Counted from the first letter of the stretch, positions 7,571 to 16,495 are shown. The stretch is 35,587 bases of DNA from Candidatus Auribacter fodinae (GCA_003599815.1 QZJZ01000085.1:1-35587), one strand, 5' to 3'. Numbers and translations: made by a program. The notes: generated from the letters alone by a model not told the origin.

Positions 7571-8515
7571 ATGAGTCTTAACGCAGCTTTAAATTTATTC
7601 ATTGAAGAATATCCAAAAGAAACTAAAAAATTTTTCTCGAATAATCTTTTGGGGGAATTCGTAAGAAAAGAGTTACCAGAATATGTTAAAGAAATAATTA
7701 AAAATGATCAACGCTACCTTATAAAAGGTAGCGTCGGACAAGGAAATTGGGCGAGAGTTCCTTGGCTAGCTATTTTTGACCGTCTAGTTACAGAGACTGC
7801 AACAGATGGTTATTATATTGTATATCTTGTCTGCGAAGATTTTTCAGGAGTGTATCTCTCATTAAATCAAGGCGTAACAACGGTTAAAAATACGTACGGT
7901 TCAGACGCCAAACATGCCCTAGAAGTAAGAGCTAAAGATTTTTTAGCACAACTTGGCAATATAAATGAGAATTATGAAACTGGTATTATTGATTTAAAAA
8001 TTAGTTCCATGAATAGCCTTGGCGCGCTTTATGAAAGAGGTGCAATCTGTTCTAAGTTTTATAAAGCCGGTAATATCCCTGATGACAATAGACTTACAAG
8101 TGATTTATTGGCAATAATGGAATTGTACTTTCAACTTTCAATCAAATCCATTCTTCAACAGTCAACCAATACTAAAGAAGATGATGAGATCAAAATGGAA
8201 ATCGAAGATCTAACTCGTATTCGGGAACACAAACGCATTGAAAGAAATCAAAACTTATCACGAAAGGTAAAAAAATTATTAGGCTTTACCTGTCAAGCTT
8301 GTGGTTTTAAATTCGAAAATGTATATGGAGATATTGGTAAAGAATTTATTGAAGCACATCACCTTGAAATGGTAACAGATTTGAAAGGGCAAAAGTTAAA
8401 ATTGAATCCTAAGAAAGATTTTGCTGTTCTTTGTTCTAATTGTCACAGGATGATTCACAGAACAAAATTTATTAATAATATCCCAAAATTTAAAGAGGCG
8501 TATATACGAGTCTAA
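7571..8515 (+). CDS. McrB N-terminal-like/HNH restriction endonuclease
   Basis: The 314-residue protein has two parts. Residues ~15-185 resemble the N-terminal domain of the McrB/MrcB type (DUF3578), with the signatures KGSVGQGNWARVPW and GYYIVYLVCEDFSGVYLSL. In related restriction enzymes this domain recognises modified DNA. Residues 241-296 form an HNH nuclease: a CQAC/CSNC zinc ribbon (C241, C244, C288, C291), EAHH (H263, H264) and CHRMIH (H292, H296). This suggests cleavage of foreign, perhaps modified, DNA. There is no methyltransferase, McrC or GTPase partner next to it. The gene is much more AT-rich than its neighbours, as expected for a transferred defence gene. Confidence 0.8.
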   Translation: MSLNAALNLFIEEYPKETKKFFSNNLLGEFVRKELPEYVKEIIKNDQRYLIKGSVGQGNWARVPWLAIFDRLVTETATDGYYIVYLVCEDFSGVYLSLNQGVTTVKNTYGSDAKHALEVRAKDFLAQLGNINENYETGIIDLKISSMNSLGALYERGAICSKFYKAGNIPDDNRLTSDLLAIMELYFQLSIKSILQQSTNTKEDDEIKMEIEDLTRIREHKRIERNQNLSRKVKKLLGFTCQACGFKFENVYGDIGKEFIEAHHLEMVTDLKGQKLKLNPKKDFAVLCSNCHRMIHRTKFINNIPKFKEAYIRV

Positions 8516-8619
8516 CACGATATTCCAAAGTTAAGTTACAACACAGTGACGCATAACAGGTACGGACACCATTTTTTTAGAAGCATAAGTTACTTTATCT
8601 CATGGCCTGTTTGGGAATG

Positions 8620-8676
8620 GCTACGGTTATGCTGTTGGTTATAAGCACATTAAGCGTTTCTCTCCGCTTCAAAAAT
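8620..8676 (+). pseudogene. Relic of a PEP-CTERM anchor
   Basis: Translated in frame this gives ATVMLLVISTLSVSLRFKN, closely matching the C-terminus of the next gene (ATVILFVMSVLGAFLRFKK), and the nucleotides align without gaps. The PEP tripeptide and the whole exported domain are missing, and no start or ribosome site fits. It is most simply the decayed end of a tandem paralogue. Confidence 0.6.
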
Positions 8677-8788
8677 GATTTTCAACATTCAGGTATCCTT
8701 ATATAACGGGTCGTTAAAGTGGTTATGTTAAGGTAAACGACATATTTTTGAATTAATTGTAATCGTTTTGCGAGTTCCGGTGTTTCCT

Positions 8789-8816
8789 TTGTGTGATCTT
8801 TGAATAATATTATACT
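8789..8816 (+). promoter_or_regulatory. Putative promoter of PEP-CTERM gene
   Basis: TTGTGT (8789-8794), a 16-base spacer, then TATACT (8811-8816). Both boxes are imperfect, so this is a weak call. Confidence 0.3.
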
Positions 8817-8882
8817 AAAATGTGCTTTGATGAAAATATCAGCAGGTGGGAAGCCTTATAACATCAACAGGAGATTACAGCT

Positions 8883-9692
8883 ATGAGAAAACAACTGATA
8901 CTGCTTGCCGTATTGATCTTTTGTACAAGAGCGCACAACCTGAATGCCTTCACAGTGCAGGTAAACGCGGCAAATTACGAGCCGCACGCTGACTGTCATG
9001 GAGTGACACCGGGGTACACCGACCTGATCCCCGCTGTAACCATGGGACTGCCTGACCCCACCTCATTGTACGGATCTCAGCTCCTGCATTATCTGCAATT
9101 GCATTATCCTGATAACGAACCGGATATGCCTGGAGGGGCTACATTTATCTATACTATTTCCGCAACTTCCCTAACCGGCACTCTCCATGTAGATTGGTAT
9201 AAAGCGCGTGACTGGGAGAATGGAAACATATGTCATCATGGTGCTGATATATCTCTCCATTATGAACATGGCCCGGGTGATCCTGACGAACTAGACTGGA
9301 TACAGTTTGTTACGGAATCAGGCGATTCGGGCAATCGTTATATGCATGTTGACGGCAGACAGCAAGATACTGATGACGGATGGCCGTATTACTTTCATAT
9401 GTATGATAATCCCGCGGATTTTTATGTCAAAGATCTGGAGTTGCCTGAAGGAGATATATTTGGCGACTATCCGTATGACGGGCATGATGAGCGTTTTCCT
9501 GCCCAGGGGATCACCTCCTTTGAGCTTTTTCTCGCGACAAACACTGAATACGATATCGATACGAACTCGTATACCATTACGTTATACAATGGCATGACGT
9601 GGGGATACAAATGGGGATGCGCGCCGGAACCAGCTACGGTTATACTCTTTGTTATGAGCGTGTTGGGTGCTTTTCTCCGTTTCAAAAAATAA
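8883..9692 (+). CDS. PEP-CTERM sorting-signal exported protein
   Basis: A 269-residue protein with an N-terminal signal peptide (residues 1-22, MRKQLILLAVLIF... ending near NAF) and a C-terminal PEP-CTERM tail: APEPATV (247-253), a hydrophobic helix and RFKK. The middle is acidic and rich in Tyr, Asp, His and Gly, which suggests a secreted beta-sandwich that may bind metal or carbohydrate; I do not recognise the domain. An exosortase elsewhere in the genome should process the tail. AGGAG precedes the ATG by 8 bases. The relic at 8620-8676 shows that a close paralogue once stood directly upstream. Confidence 0.8.
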   Translation: MRKQLILLAVLIFCTRAHNLNAFTVQVNAANYEPHADCHGVTPGYTDLIPAVTMGLPDPTSLYGSQLLHYLQLHYPDNEPDMPGGATFIYTISATSLTGTLHVDWYKARDWENGNICHHGADISLHYEHGPGDPDELDWIQFVTESGDSGNRYMHVDGRQQDTDDGWPYYFHMYDNPADFYVKDLELPEGDIFGDYPYDGHDERFPAQGITSFELFLATNTEYDIDTNSYTITLYNGMTWGYKWGCAPEPATVILFVMSVLGAFLRFKK

Positions 9693-9737
9693 TGTTCCAT
9701 ATCTTTTCGCGAAAAGAACGGTAAACCCTTTGGAAAA

Positions 9738-9891
9738 GATGAGAAATTTACACAAGACTGTCATTGCTCTGACCCGGATTGTCTGCGGTAATCTACTCCG
9801 CCGGATAATGTTACACGATGACATCACCACGTCCCTGAAGTTCTTCGTGATGGCATCTTAAAAGAGAAACGGAGAGACTTTTTCAACGCCC
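9738..9891 (+). repeat. MITE-like repeat, copy C (diverged)
   Basis: A diverged copy: gatgagaaatttacacaagactgtcattgc on the left, the TTACACGATGACATCACCACGTC core, and gagactttttcaacgccc on the right. The first hairpin is degraded (CCCGGATTGTCTGCGG replaces GAAGCCCC/GGGGCTGTGG). Confidence 0.65.
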
Positions 9892-9992
9892 TTGTGTTTT
9901 ACCGTCCTTTTTTATTGCGGCGGAAAATGATGACAACAGGCTCTATTTTCGCAGAACTGAATTTAAATTTAGCGGCTTTCCTGAAATTTATA

Positions 9993-10021
9993 TTGATAGA
10001 TGCGCACTGTGCTTTTACTAT
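9993..10021 (+). promoter_or_regulatory. Putative promoter of CNNM/CBS gene
   Basis: TTGATA (9993-9998), a 17-base spacer, then TACTAT (10016-10021), about 100 bases before the chosen start. Confidence 0.35.
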
Positions 10022-10120
10022 AAGAATAGTTGCGAGTTCCAATCCGCACACTATACATTACAGCACGCATTGCTGATCCGGCATGTCGCAGGCAAAACAT
10101 CTATTTTCAATAAGGGCGCA

Positions 10121-11089
10121 ATGAAAAGTATATTAATAGTAAGTTCCTTAATCGCTATCGTTACATCGTTCTTGTGCTCTCTGGCGGAAACACTGCTTCT
10201 GGGCTTAAACCCGCTGACGCTCAATCGGCTTCAGAGCAAACACCCGTCCTCTGCCGAATCATGGAAACGCCTGAAGAGAAACGTGGCGCGCCCAATTACC
10301 GCTATCCTTGTTTTAAATACTGTGGCTCATACAGGAGGGGCTACCGTTGCGGGCGGCGCGTTCTCGGAAATATACGGAGAGAACAATATATGGATTTTCT
10401 CCGTGTTGTTTACCTTTGTAGTTTTGTTCGGTACAGAGATATTTCCGAAAATTATAGGCGTTACATTCCGAAATCAGCTGGCTCCAGCCGCCGGGCCGGT
10501 ACTGGAATACATCACCATGATGTTGTATCCGTTGGTGCGGTTTAGCGAATTCATATTCAGACGGCTTACATCCGAAGGCGAGTCGGAACAGATAACGACC
10601 GCGGATATTATAACACTGGCGACCCTGGCTCGCTCAGGAAAAGCAATTAACCTTGAGCAGGAAAACATCATTGTCAACGCTATACGGCTCAGCCATACGC
10701 TTATTACTCACGCTGTCATACCGCCTGAACGTGTTGTCTTTATCCGTAAAGGGGATTCTCCGGAAGCCATTTTGGAACTCGCACGGAAAAGCGGGCATTC
10801 GCGTTATCCGGTAAGCAGTAACAATGAAGTCAAAAATATTTACGCATTTATTACCATTAAAAAAGCTCTTCCCGCTTCAAAAGAAGAGATATCATCGCTC
10901 ATTGCTGATGCCGCGCGCATTCATACGGTCAGGCATACAGACACGCTTATGACCGCGCTTCACACTATGCTTCATCACAGGGAACACCTGCTTTCTGTTG
11001 TAGACAATAAAAACCAGTGCATCGGAATAGTAACGCTTGAAGATATCGCCGGAGAACTGCTCAGCGCAGACATAGAAGAGTTCAGGTAA
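10121..11089 (+). CDS. CNNM (DUF21) and CBS-pair membrane protein, CorC/HlyC-like
   Basis: A 322-residue protein. The N-terminal DUF21/CNNM transmembrane domain (about 1-150) carries the family-like SLAETLLLGLNPLTLNRL after the first helix, then three more hydrophobic segments. A CBS pair follows (about 190-310), with HSRYPV and GIVTLEDIAGELL as typical CBS and post-CBS motifs. The CorC_HlyC domain that often ends these proteins is absent, so this is the short form. Family members are linked to magnesium and cobalt transport or resistance, with the CBS pair sensing nucleotides. I chose the ATG at 10121, after AAGGG, instead of the frame start at 10070, because the first membrane helix begins there. 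Confidence 0.8.
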   Translation: MKSILIVSSLIAIVTSFLCSLAETLLLGLNPLTLNRLQSKHPSSAESWKRLKRNVARPITAILVLNTVAHTGGATVAGGAFSEIYGENNIWIFSVLFTFVVLFGTEIFPKIIGVTFRNQLAPAAGPVLEYITMMLYPLVRFSEFIFRRLTSEGESEQITTADIITLATLARSGKAINLEQENIIVNAIRLSHTLITHAVIPPERVVFIRKGDSPEAILELARKSGHSRYPVSSNNEVKNIYAFITIKKALPASKEEISSLIADAARIHTVRHTDTLMTALHTMLHHREHLLSVVDNKNQCIGIVTLEDIAGELLSADIEEFR

Positions 11090-11182
11090 AAACATTTCTA
11101 GTTCCAGATATTATCGTAACCGAGCTTTGTTACAGAATGTAAAAGAGCATCTATATTTTTTTATTCAGCGGAAGGATAAAAG

Positions 11183-11860
11183 ATGTTTACGCTTGATACG
11201 ATTGTCCCGTGGGGGCGGTCTTTCGATGAGTATGTCAGGATGTTTCGCCTAACGGACAGCGATCTGGCAAAAAGGATTCTAAGTTGCGGCGACGGCCCTG
11301 CGGGGTTTAACGCCGTGATGCGTCAAAACGGGCGTACGGTTGTGTCCTGTGATCCCATATATGTTTTTAGCGCTGTGGAAATCGAATCGCAAATTGAGAA
11401 GACATTTCCCACCGTGATGGATCAGCTGAGGAAGAACAAAGACGATTATGTCTGGGATCAATTTCATTGTCCCGAAGAGGTTGGACATGCCAGAATGCAG
11501 GCAATGAAGCTCTTCTTATCGGATTTCGAGCACGGAAAAACGGAAGGGCGGTATGTGTCCGATTCATTGCCGGAACTTTCGTTTGCTGATGATGCGTTTG
11601 ATATAGCGGTGTGTTCTCATTTGCTGTTTTTATACAGTGCGCAGTTGTCATTGGACTTTCATGTCCGGTCAATCAGGGAAATTCTGCGGGTTGCTCGGGA
11701 TGTACGGATTTTTCCGGTACTTGAGCTTGGCGGGAAAACGTCGCGCCATCTTAACGCTGTCATTGCCTCTTTAAAAGAAGAAGGATATAATATTGAACTG
11801 AAATCTGTTGACTATGAGTTTCAGAAAAACGGAAATCAGATGATGAGTGTAAAAAGATAA
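11183..11860 (+). CDS. SAM-dependent methyltransferase-like protein
   Basis: A 225-residue protein with a Rossmann-type methyltransferase outline: ILSCGDGPAGFN (SAM-loop position, about residues 32-43), an acidic strand end CDPIY (near residue 57), and LSFADDAFDIAVCSHLLFLY (about 128-147), which matches the motif-IV/V region of class I enzymes. The stretch between the acidic residue and that motif is longer than usual. I know similar uncharacterised proteins in cyanobacteria and other phyla but not a substrate. GGAAGGA lies 7 bases before the ATG. A second methyltransferase gene starts 17 bases downstream, so the two are probably one transcript. Confidence 0.65.
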   Translation: MFTLDTIVPWGRSFDEYVRMFRLTDSDLAKRILSCGDGPAGFNAVMRQNGRTVVSCDPIYVFSAVEIESQIEKTFPTVMDQLRKNKDDYVWDQFHCPEEVGHARMQAMKLFLSDFEHGKTEGRYVSDSLPELSFADDAFDIAVCSHLLFLYSAQLSLDFHVRSIREILRVARDVRIFPVLELGGKTSRHLNAVIASLKEEGYNIELKSVDYEFQKNGNQMMSVKR

Positions 11861-11877
11861 AAAGGGTTGATCCGTCG

Positions 11878-12684
11878 ATGAGAGATGCGTATGTGCACGG
11901 GTACTCAGAGAAAGAAGGCGTTCGTCTGCAGGATCAGGCGGTAACGCTTGTTGACCTGCTTCATTCTGACACGGTGTATCCTGAAGGGAGTGCTGTGCTT
12001 GAAGCAGGATGCGGAGTCGGCGCGCAAACCGTGATCCTTGCCAAGAACAGCCCGGGCGCGAAAATCACCGCCATTGATATATCTGAAAGTTCCCTTGAAG
12101 AAGCGAAAAAACGGGTTGAGTCGCACGGTATACGTAATGTTACCTTCCGGCAGGGCGATATTTTCAATCTGCCGTTCGCTCCGCAGTCATTTGACCACGT
12201 TTTTATTTGTTTTGTGCTTGAACATCTTGCTGAACCGGTTAAGGCGCTGTCGAGCCTGAAGCAGTATATCAGGCACGGAGGAAGTATCACCGTTATTGAG
12301 GGCGACCATGGTTCCGCGTATTTTTATCCTGACAGCGAATCGGCTCATAAAGCAATCGGCTGTCAGGTGGAACTGCAAAGGCGCAAAGGCGGTAACGCGA
12401 TGATAGGGCGGGCGTTATATCCTTTGATGGTTCAGGCTGGATATGAAAACGTAATCGTTTCACCCCGAATGGTGTATGTGGATGCCGGCAGGCCCCAGCT
12501 GGTGGATGGATTTATACGAAAAACGTTCACCGCCATGATAGAAGGTATACGGCAGGAGGCGTTGGACTCCGGGCTGGTTGACGAAATCACCTTTGATGCA
12601 GGAATACGCGGGCTGAAACGGACAACAGAAAGCGACGGGGTCTTTTCCTACACTTTCTTCAAAGCGGCGGCGATTATCGAATAG
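11878..12684 (+). CDS. Class I SAM-dependent methyltransferase
   Basis: A 268-residue enzyme with clear class I motifs: VLEAGCGVGAQT (motif I, residues ~40-51), ITAIDISESSL (motif II, acidic D66-D67 region), QGDIFNLPF (motif III) and FDHVFICFVLEHL (motif IV). It resembles UbiE/small-molecule methyltransferases in layout. The C-terminal ~100 residues, with RRKGGNAMIGRALYPLM, probably form the substrate cap. The acceptor cannot be named from sequence. It follows the other methyltransferase gene by 17 bases. The ribosome site is weak, which suggests translational coupling. Confidence 0.8.
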   Translation: MRDAYVHGYSEKEGVRLQDQAVTLVDLLHSDTVYPEGSAVLEAGCGVGAQTVILAKNSPGAKITAIDISESSLEEAKKRVESHGIRNVTFRQGDIFNLPFAPQSFDHVFICFVLEHLAEPVKALSSLKQYIRHGGSITVIEGDHGSAYFYPDSESAHKAIGCQVELQRRKGGNAMIGRALYPLMVQAGYENVIVSPRMVYVDAGRPQLVDGFIRKTFTAMIEGIRQEALDSGLVDEITFDAGIRGLKRTTESDGVFSYTFFKAAAIIE

Positions 12685-12928
12685 GGGTTTTTGTACCTGA
12701 CGCCGTGCAGATTGTATTCTTTCCGAACGGGTATCGTTTTTCTGCCTGACGAGTTGGTGTCAATCTTAGAAACCTCTCAAGCGAGGTTGAAATCTCCGTA
12801 AAACTATGCATTGTCGTGACTTATATTATAGCTATTCTTTGTAATAACCAGACATTAGATGTTTACATGGTAATAGCTTTTGGTAGTGTAACACATTGTT
12901 CAGCAATATGTTAGAAAATCGTTACCGG

Positions 12929-12957
12929 TTGACTGGCAGTGAAATGTATAGTATAAT
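12929..12957 (+). promoter_or_regulatory. Promoter of the 1,111-residue protein gene
   Basis: TTGACT (12929-12934), a 17-base spacer, then TATAAT (12952-12957), 11 of 12 consensus bases. The transcript would start near 12964 and carry a leader of about 190 bases containing the whole repeat copy D. Confidence 0.6.
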
Positions 12958-12983
12958 TGTAGGGCTATTTAAAAACGAAAAAT

Positions 12984-13121
12984 GGGAGCGATGAAAAAGT
13001 CAAAAAGAATGCCCCGTAGGGGCTGTGGGAATCTCCTCCTCTGTATGATGAGATCCGCACGTCGCTGAAACTCCTCGTGATGACATCTTACAGAGATAAT
13101 TAGAGACTTTTTCAGCACTCC
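12984..13121 (+). repeat. MITE-like repeat, copy D
   Basis: The left end is gggagcgatgaaaaagtc and the right end gagactttttcagcactcc. The GATCCGCACGTCGCT...CTCCTCGTGATGACATCTT core is intact. The first hairpin is shortened (GCCCCGTAGGGGC). It lies between a promoter and the start codon of the next gene. Confidence 0.75.
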
Positions 13122-13151
13122 AAAATACTAATAAATGAAGGAAACAATTAC

Positions 13152-16100
13152 GTGGCTTATTACAGAATGATTGCTCTTATCCTGATCTGGTCATTTACAT
13201 TTAACAGTATGGCATTGTCATCGACAGGCTTACCTGATTCCATACATATTCCTGAAGAATATGGGGCGGTTGTAGATGAATATCAGGGTGAAACTGATAA
13301 CTCAGTAGTTATTATACAGGATGCTCACCGATATCTTGATGCTCAGCTGAACATTTCATCCATTCTGAATCATCTGAACACTAAAAATTTGATAGATATG
13401 ATCGGGGCTGAAGGGGCTGTTAATGCATTGCCTACGAGCCAGTATAGAAGCTTTCCGGTCATTGCCGCCCGCAATGAAGCGGCTTTAAAATTTTTAAAAA
13501 GCGGATATTTTAATGGATCTGAGTATTATTCAATTACGACGGAAAATAAGCATATTATTCATGGAATAGAGGACGCCGTTCTTTTTGAGAAAAACCTTGA
13601 GGCGTTCAAAGCGGTCTCTGATCGTAAAAAGAGCATAACCAGCTCACTCGAAACAGTTGTCACGATACTAAAACAGATGTCCGAATCAATTTATAATGAG
13701 CGTTTGTACTTGTTTGAGCAGAAAAGGGATTTATTCGCGCGAGGCGAACTTGATGCCGCGAGTTTCTTTCTGGAACTGAAGCAGTATGCCCGGGACATTG
13801 ATTGGGCGGCGTATCCCGAACTAAAAAAGCTCAACAGCATCATTACGCTGGGGTTTCTGACCAATACCCGGACATCGCTGATGCAGAAACAGGCGCTTTA
13901 TGATCTTATAGTGGAGACGTTATCCGCTCAGGACGCAATGCGTAATGAATTCATTTCCACATACCGCAACCGTATCCGTGAGAACAAAGAGTACTTCCTG
14001 TTACTTACTGCTAAACAGCTTGGCATTGATACACATACGTTTTCAGCGCTAGAGAATTATGTACGGTATGGCGAGCAGGTTGAGAAACTGGATTATTCCA
14101 TCCTGAGCGCTGAACTTAAGACGGTTGCCGGTCAGGTGAGCTCTCTCCTTGCGGTTACTGACCGGGAGCGGGAGCTGATCCGGTTCTCATCATATCTCAG
14201 CGCAGTAACCAGTATGATTCAACTGACTGCCACTCCTGATGATGTTGCTCTGGCAGAACAATATTCAATGAAAACATTTGAACCGTTCCTGAAAGAAAAT
14301 ACCAATGCCGTCGCATATACTTCATTTAAGTCAGCGATGGAGGCATTGCCTGTTCAGGATGCATCGTGTTTTTATTCGGATGCGCGCAAACGTGAAGCGG
14401 CTCTTGTCGGGAATATGCTTAACCTGATGGACACGCATAATGAGTCATCATCGGCAATGGTTGTTGGCGGGTTTCATGCGCCGGGGATAAAGAGGGAACT
14501 GCAAAAGCGAGGCGTGAGTTACGTAACGGTTGTCCCTCATATCGCAGATGGCACGGCGCGTCTTCCATACGAAGAAAAGATGACTGGCGGCCTCTTTCGC
14601 ACCAGCGAACTGGAGAATAATACTATAACCGTCGCGGCAACAGAACATTACCCGCAGACTATGCCGGCATTTTTGAATCAGGCAAAAGCGGAGCTTGATG
14701 ATGCGACGCTCTCCGCTATACAGTCTTTAACGAAACATTCGGTATCCCAGTTCCTGCAATTAAAGCCGCAAGAGCTTCAGTCGCGAATAGAAGACGGTAT
14801 TTATGAGCAGTGCAATAAACTGAGTAAAATCGCGCTTCAGCTTAAGAAAAGACGGCTTATTATGTCCGAAGGGCTGAACCATGCGTTGAGAAATCTTATA
14901 GGAACGTTGGGGCTGTCTATTATAGGTACGGCGCTGGTTGATCATGCTCTTAACCTGATTGCGAATGTTCCTTTGCTCGGGTCGTTTCTCGTAACATATA
15001 TGGTTGTTTCCGCTCCGGTCTGGCTGTTTTTGTATCTTGATAAGACCCCAAAGGTTTACTGGGACACGCCTGAAATTGAGGCAATACGGAAAGAGCTGTT
15101 GTCCCGCAACAAATCACTTCTTGCTGTAGTACACAATGTATCGGATAGGACGGGATTCCCATTTACCCAGCAGATAACTGACATTGAAACCGTAATCTGG
15201 CTCCTTGAGCGCCTTCCCGTGGATGACAGCTCATTTATTGCCGATTCCGTTGCGATGATGTCTGCTCTGAATGTGTCGTTTTTGCGCAGAAGCGGCTGTA
15301 TGGACAGTTTGAATACGGCGCGTCTGGACTATAATACCCCCTTGTTTGTGTCTCGTGATATAGCTCAGAGCCAGCCGCACAGAGTGAATTCTGTCATAGG
15401 TATGTTAGGGTCTATACCGTCTGATATTCATTACCAGAACGCTATTATTTTGCGGGAGAACAAAGCGAATTGTGAGGCGCTTGGCATCGCTAAGACAGAT
15501 TTTCTGATACTCAGTTTTCTGAAAACGAAACAATACGATGAGATATTTGTTCACGAGCTGATGGGGCATAATTACTTTTTTGATTATATACGCGAGCAGA
15601 TTAAACCGGGTGTGGAAGTTGACCGCAGATTAACGGCAGGGTTGCTGGATCTTATAAAATCAACCATTCGAGTCGATATCCGGTTTAAGGAAGTTACCTT
15701 TTCGGCTGATCTGAATTTTCTGCATCCGTCAATTCAGGAATTGCTTGAAGCGCAGGGTTATACAAATGAGGGATTAAAGGAAATCGCCCGGTCGTATAAC
15801 GAACCGCGCCAACAGTTTTACCATACTATTACAGTCAGTGATGATAACAGTATTTCCGGGTTGTCCATGTACAGTTTTCAATGGCTGGCAACGCATCATC
15901 CAAAACTGTTTGTCGCGTTGGCGGCGGCGAATTTGAATCACTTTGGCATGGATAGAACTTCGCATATATCGTCGTTCCATGAAATTATCGCGTACGCTCT
16001 GGCGAATAGCTCGCGTCCTGCGGAATTCGCGAATGCCACATTTATGTTTGACCTTGCTAAAATACGCCAGATCATAGCTCAGGGCATATACAAAGGGTGG

Positions 16101-16487
16101 ATGTGGACTGATGATAAAGGCTGGTTTTCGATCGGCCACCCGAATGAACTCATGGCATTTGTGAAGTCGTTGCGCGGAAAACCGGCATCATTGCGCGCGG
16201 ACTTGTTACGTGAAAACATATATTTTGCTCATATGGATCCGGTATATTTTGATCACATCGTGCCTGTGCTTAATGCCGCGATTGACGACTCCGACGAGTC
16301 ATTATACGCTGTTTTGCAGGATTACTATTTTGAAAACATGGTCTGGGATGCCGAAGCGCAGACATGGAAAAGCACGCTGTATGACGGGTATGTCGCTGAT
16401 GAACAAACAGCGCAACGCCCTTCATTTCGCCCGGACTCGCTGAGGAACCGTACTGCTGAGTTCTCCTTGATCGATTCTTCTCTGTAA
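13152..16487 (+). CDS. Large secreted Tiki/ChaN-like protein with HExxH site
   Basis: A 1,111-residue protein with a signal peptide (about 1-22, ending NSMALS). Residues ~50-460 form a domain that I read as Tiki/TraB/ChaN-like: VVIIQDAHRYLDAQ (D57, H59) at the first strand, GAEGAV (E87) next, and VVGGFHAPGIKREL (H442) at the end, with a long helical insertion between them. Two hydrophobic segments follow (about 583-625). The C-terminal half has HELMGH (801-806), an HExxH zinc-protease motif, and HEIIAYAL (E944) 138 residues later, which could supply the third zinc ligand of a gluzincin. The substrate is unknown. The GTG start follows GAAGGAAAC. It shares its N-terminal architecture with the 1,680-residue protein at 30420, and it converges on the AI-2E permease gene with 8 bases between. 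Confidence 0.55.
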   Translation: MAYYRMIALILIWSFTFNSMALSSTGLPDSIHIPEEYGAVVDEYQGETDNSVVIIQDAHRYLDAQLNISSILNHLNTKNLIDMIGAEGAVNALPTSQYRSFPVIAARNEAALKFLKSGYFNGSEYYSITTENKHIIHGIEDAVLFEKNLEAFKAVSDRKKSITSSLETVVTILKQMSESIYNERLYLFEQKRDLFARGELDAASFFLELKQYARDIDWAAYPELKKLNSIITLGFLTNTRTSLMQKQALYDLIVETLSAQDAMRNEFISTYRNRIRENKEYFLLLTAKQLGIDTHTFSALENYVRYGEQVEKLDYSILSAELKTVAGQVSSLLAVTDRERELIRFSSYLSAVTSMIQLTATPDDVALAEQYSMKTFEPFLKENTNAVAYTSFKSAMEALPVQDASCFYSDARKREAALVGNMLNLMDTHNESSSAMVVGGFHAPGIKRELQKRGVSYVTVVPHIADGTARLPYEEKMTGGLFRTSELENNTITVAATEHYPQTMPAFLNQAKAELDDATLSAIQSLTKHSVSQFLQLKPQELQSRIEDGIYEQCNKLSKIALQLKKRRLIMSEGLNHALRNLIGTLGLSIIGTALVDHALNLIANVPLLGSFLVTYMVVSAPVWLFLYLDKTPKVYWDTPEIEAIRKELLSRNKSLLAVVHNVSDRTGFPFTQQITDIETVIWLLERLPVDDSSFIADSVAMMSALNVSFLRRSGCMDSLNTARLDYNTPLFVSRDIAQSQPHRVNSVIGMLGSIPSDIHYQNAIILRENKANCEALGIAKTDFLILSFLKTKQYDEIFVHELMGHNYFFDYIREQIKPGVEVDRRLTAGLLDLIKSTIRVDIRFKEVTFSADLNFLHPSIQELLEAQGYTNEGLKEIARSYNEPRQQFYHTITVSDDNSISGLSMYSFQWLATHHPKLFVALAAANLNHFGMDRTSHISSFHEIIAYALANSSRPAEFANATFMFDLAKIRQIIAQGIYKGWMWTDDKGWFSIGHPNELMAFVKSLRGKPASLRADLLRENIYFAHMDPVYFDHIVPVLNAAIDDSDESLYAVLQDYYFENMVWDAEAQTWKSTLYDGYVADEQTAQRPSFRPDSLRNRTAEFSLIDSSL

Positions 16488-16495
16488 CCCAATCA

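Larger units (their letters stand above)
8516..8882. other. Intergenic region with relic gene end and promoter
   Basis: 367 bases holding the PEP-CTERM relic (8620-8676) and a tentative promoter for the next gene. I see no other gene, repeat or terminator. Confidence 0.4.
9693..10120. other. Intergenic region with repeat copy C
   Basis: 428 bases with repeat copy C and a tentative promoter at 9993-10021. Short open frames here overlap the repeat and are not credible genes. Confidence 0.4.
12685..13151. other. Intergenic region: promoter and repeat copy D
   Basis: 467 bases. A 6-bp hairpin AACCTC/GAGGTT at 12771-12788 has no T-run. Then come a strong promoter (12929-12957), repeat copy D (12984-13121) and the ribosome site GAAGGAAAC before the GTG at 13152. 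Confidence 0.55.

Noticed and set aside
12771..12788. Terminator after the second methyltransferase gene
   Set aside because: The 6-bp AACCTC/GAGGTT stem has no T-run on either side, so it is not a convincing intrinsic terminator.
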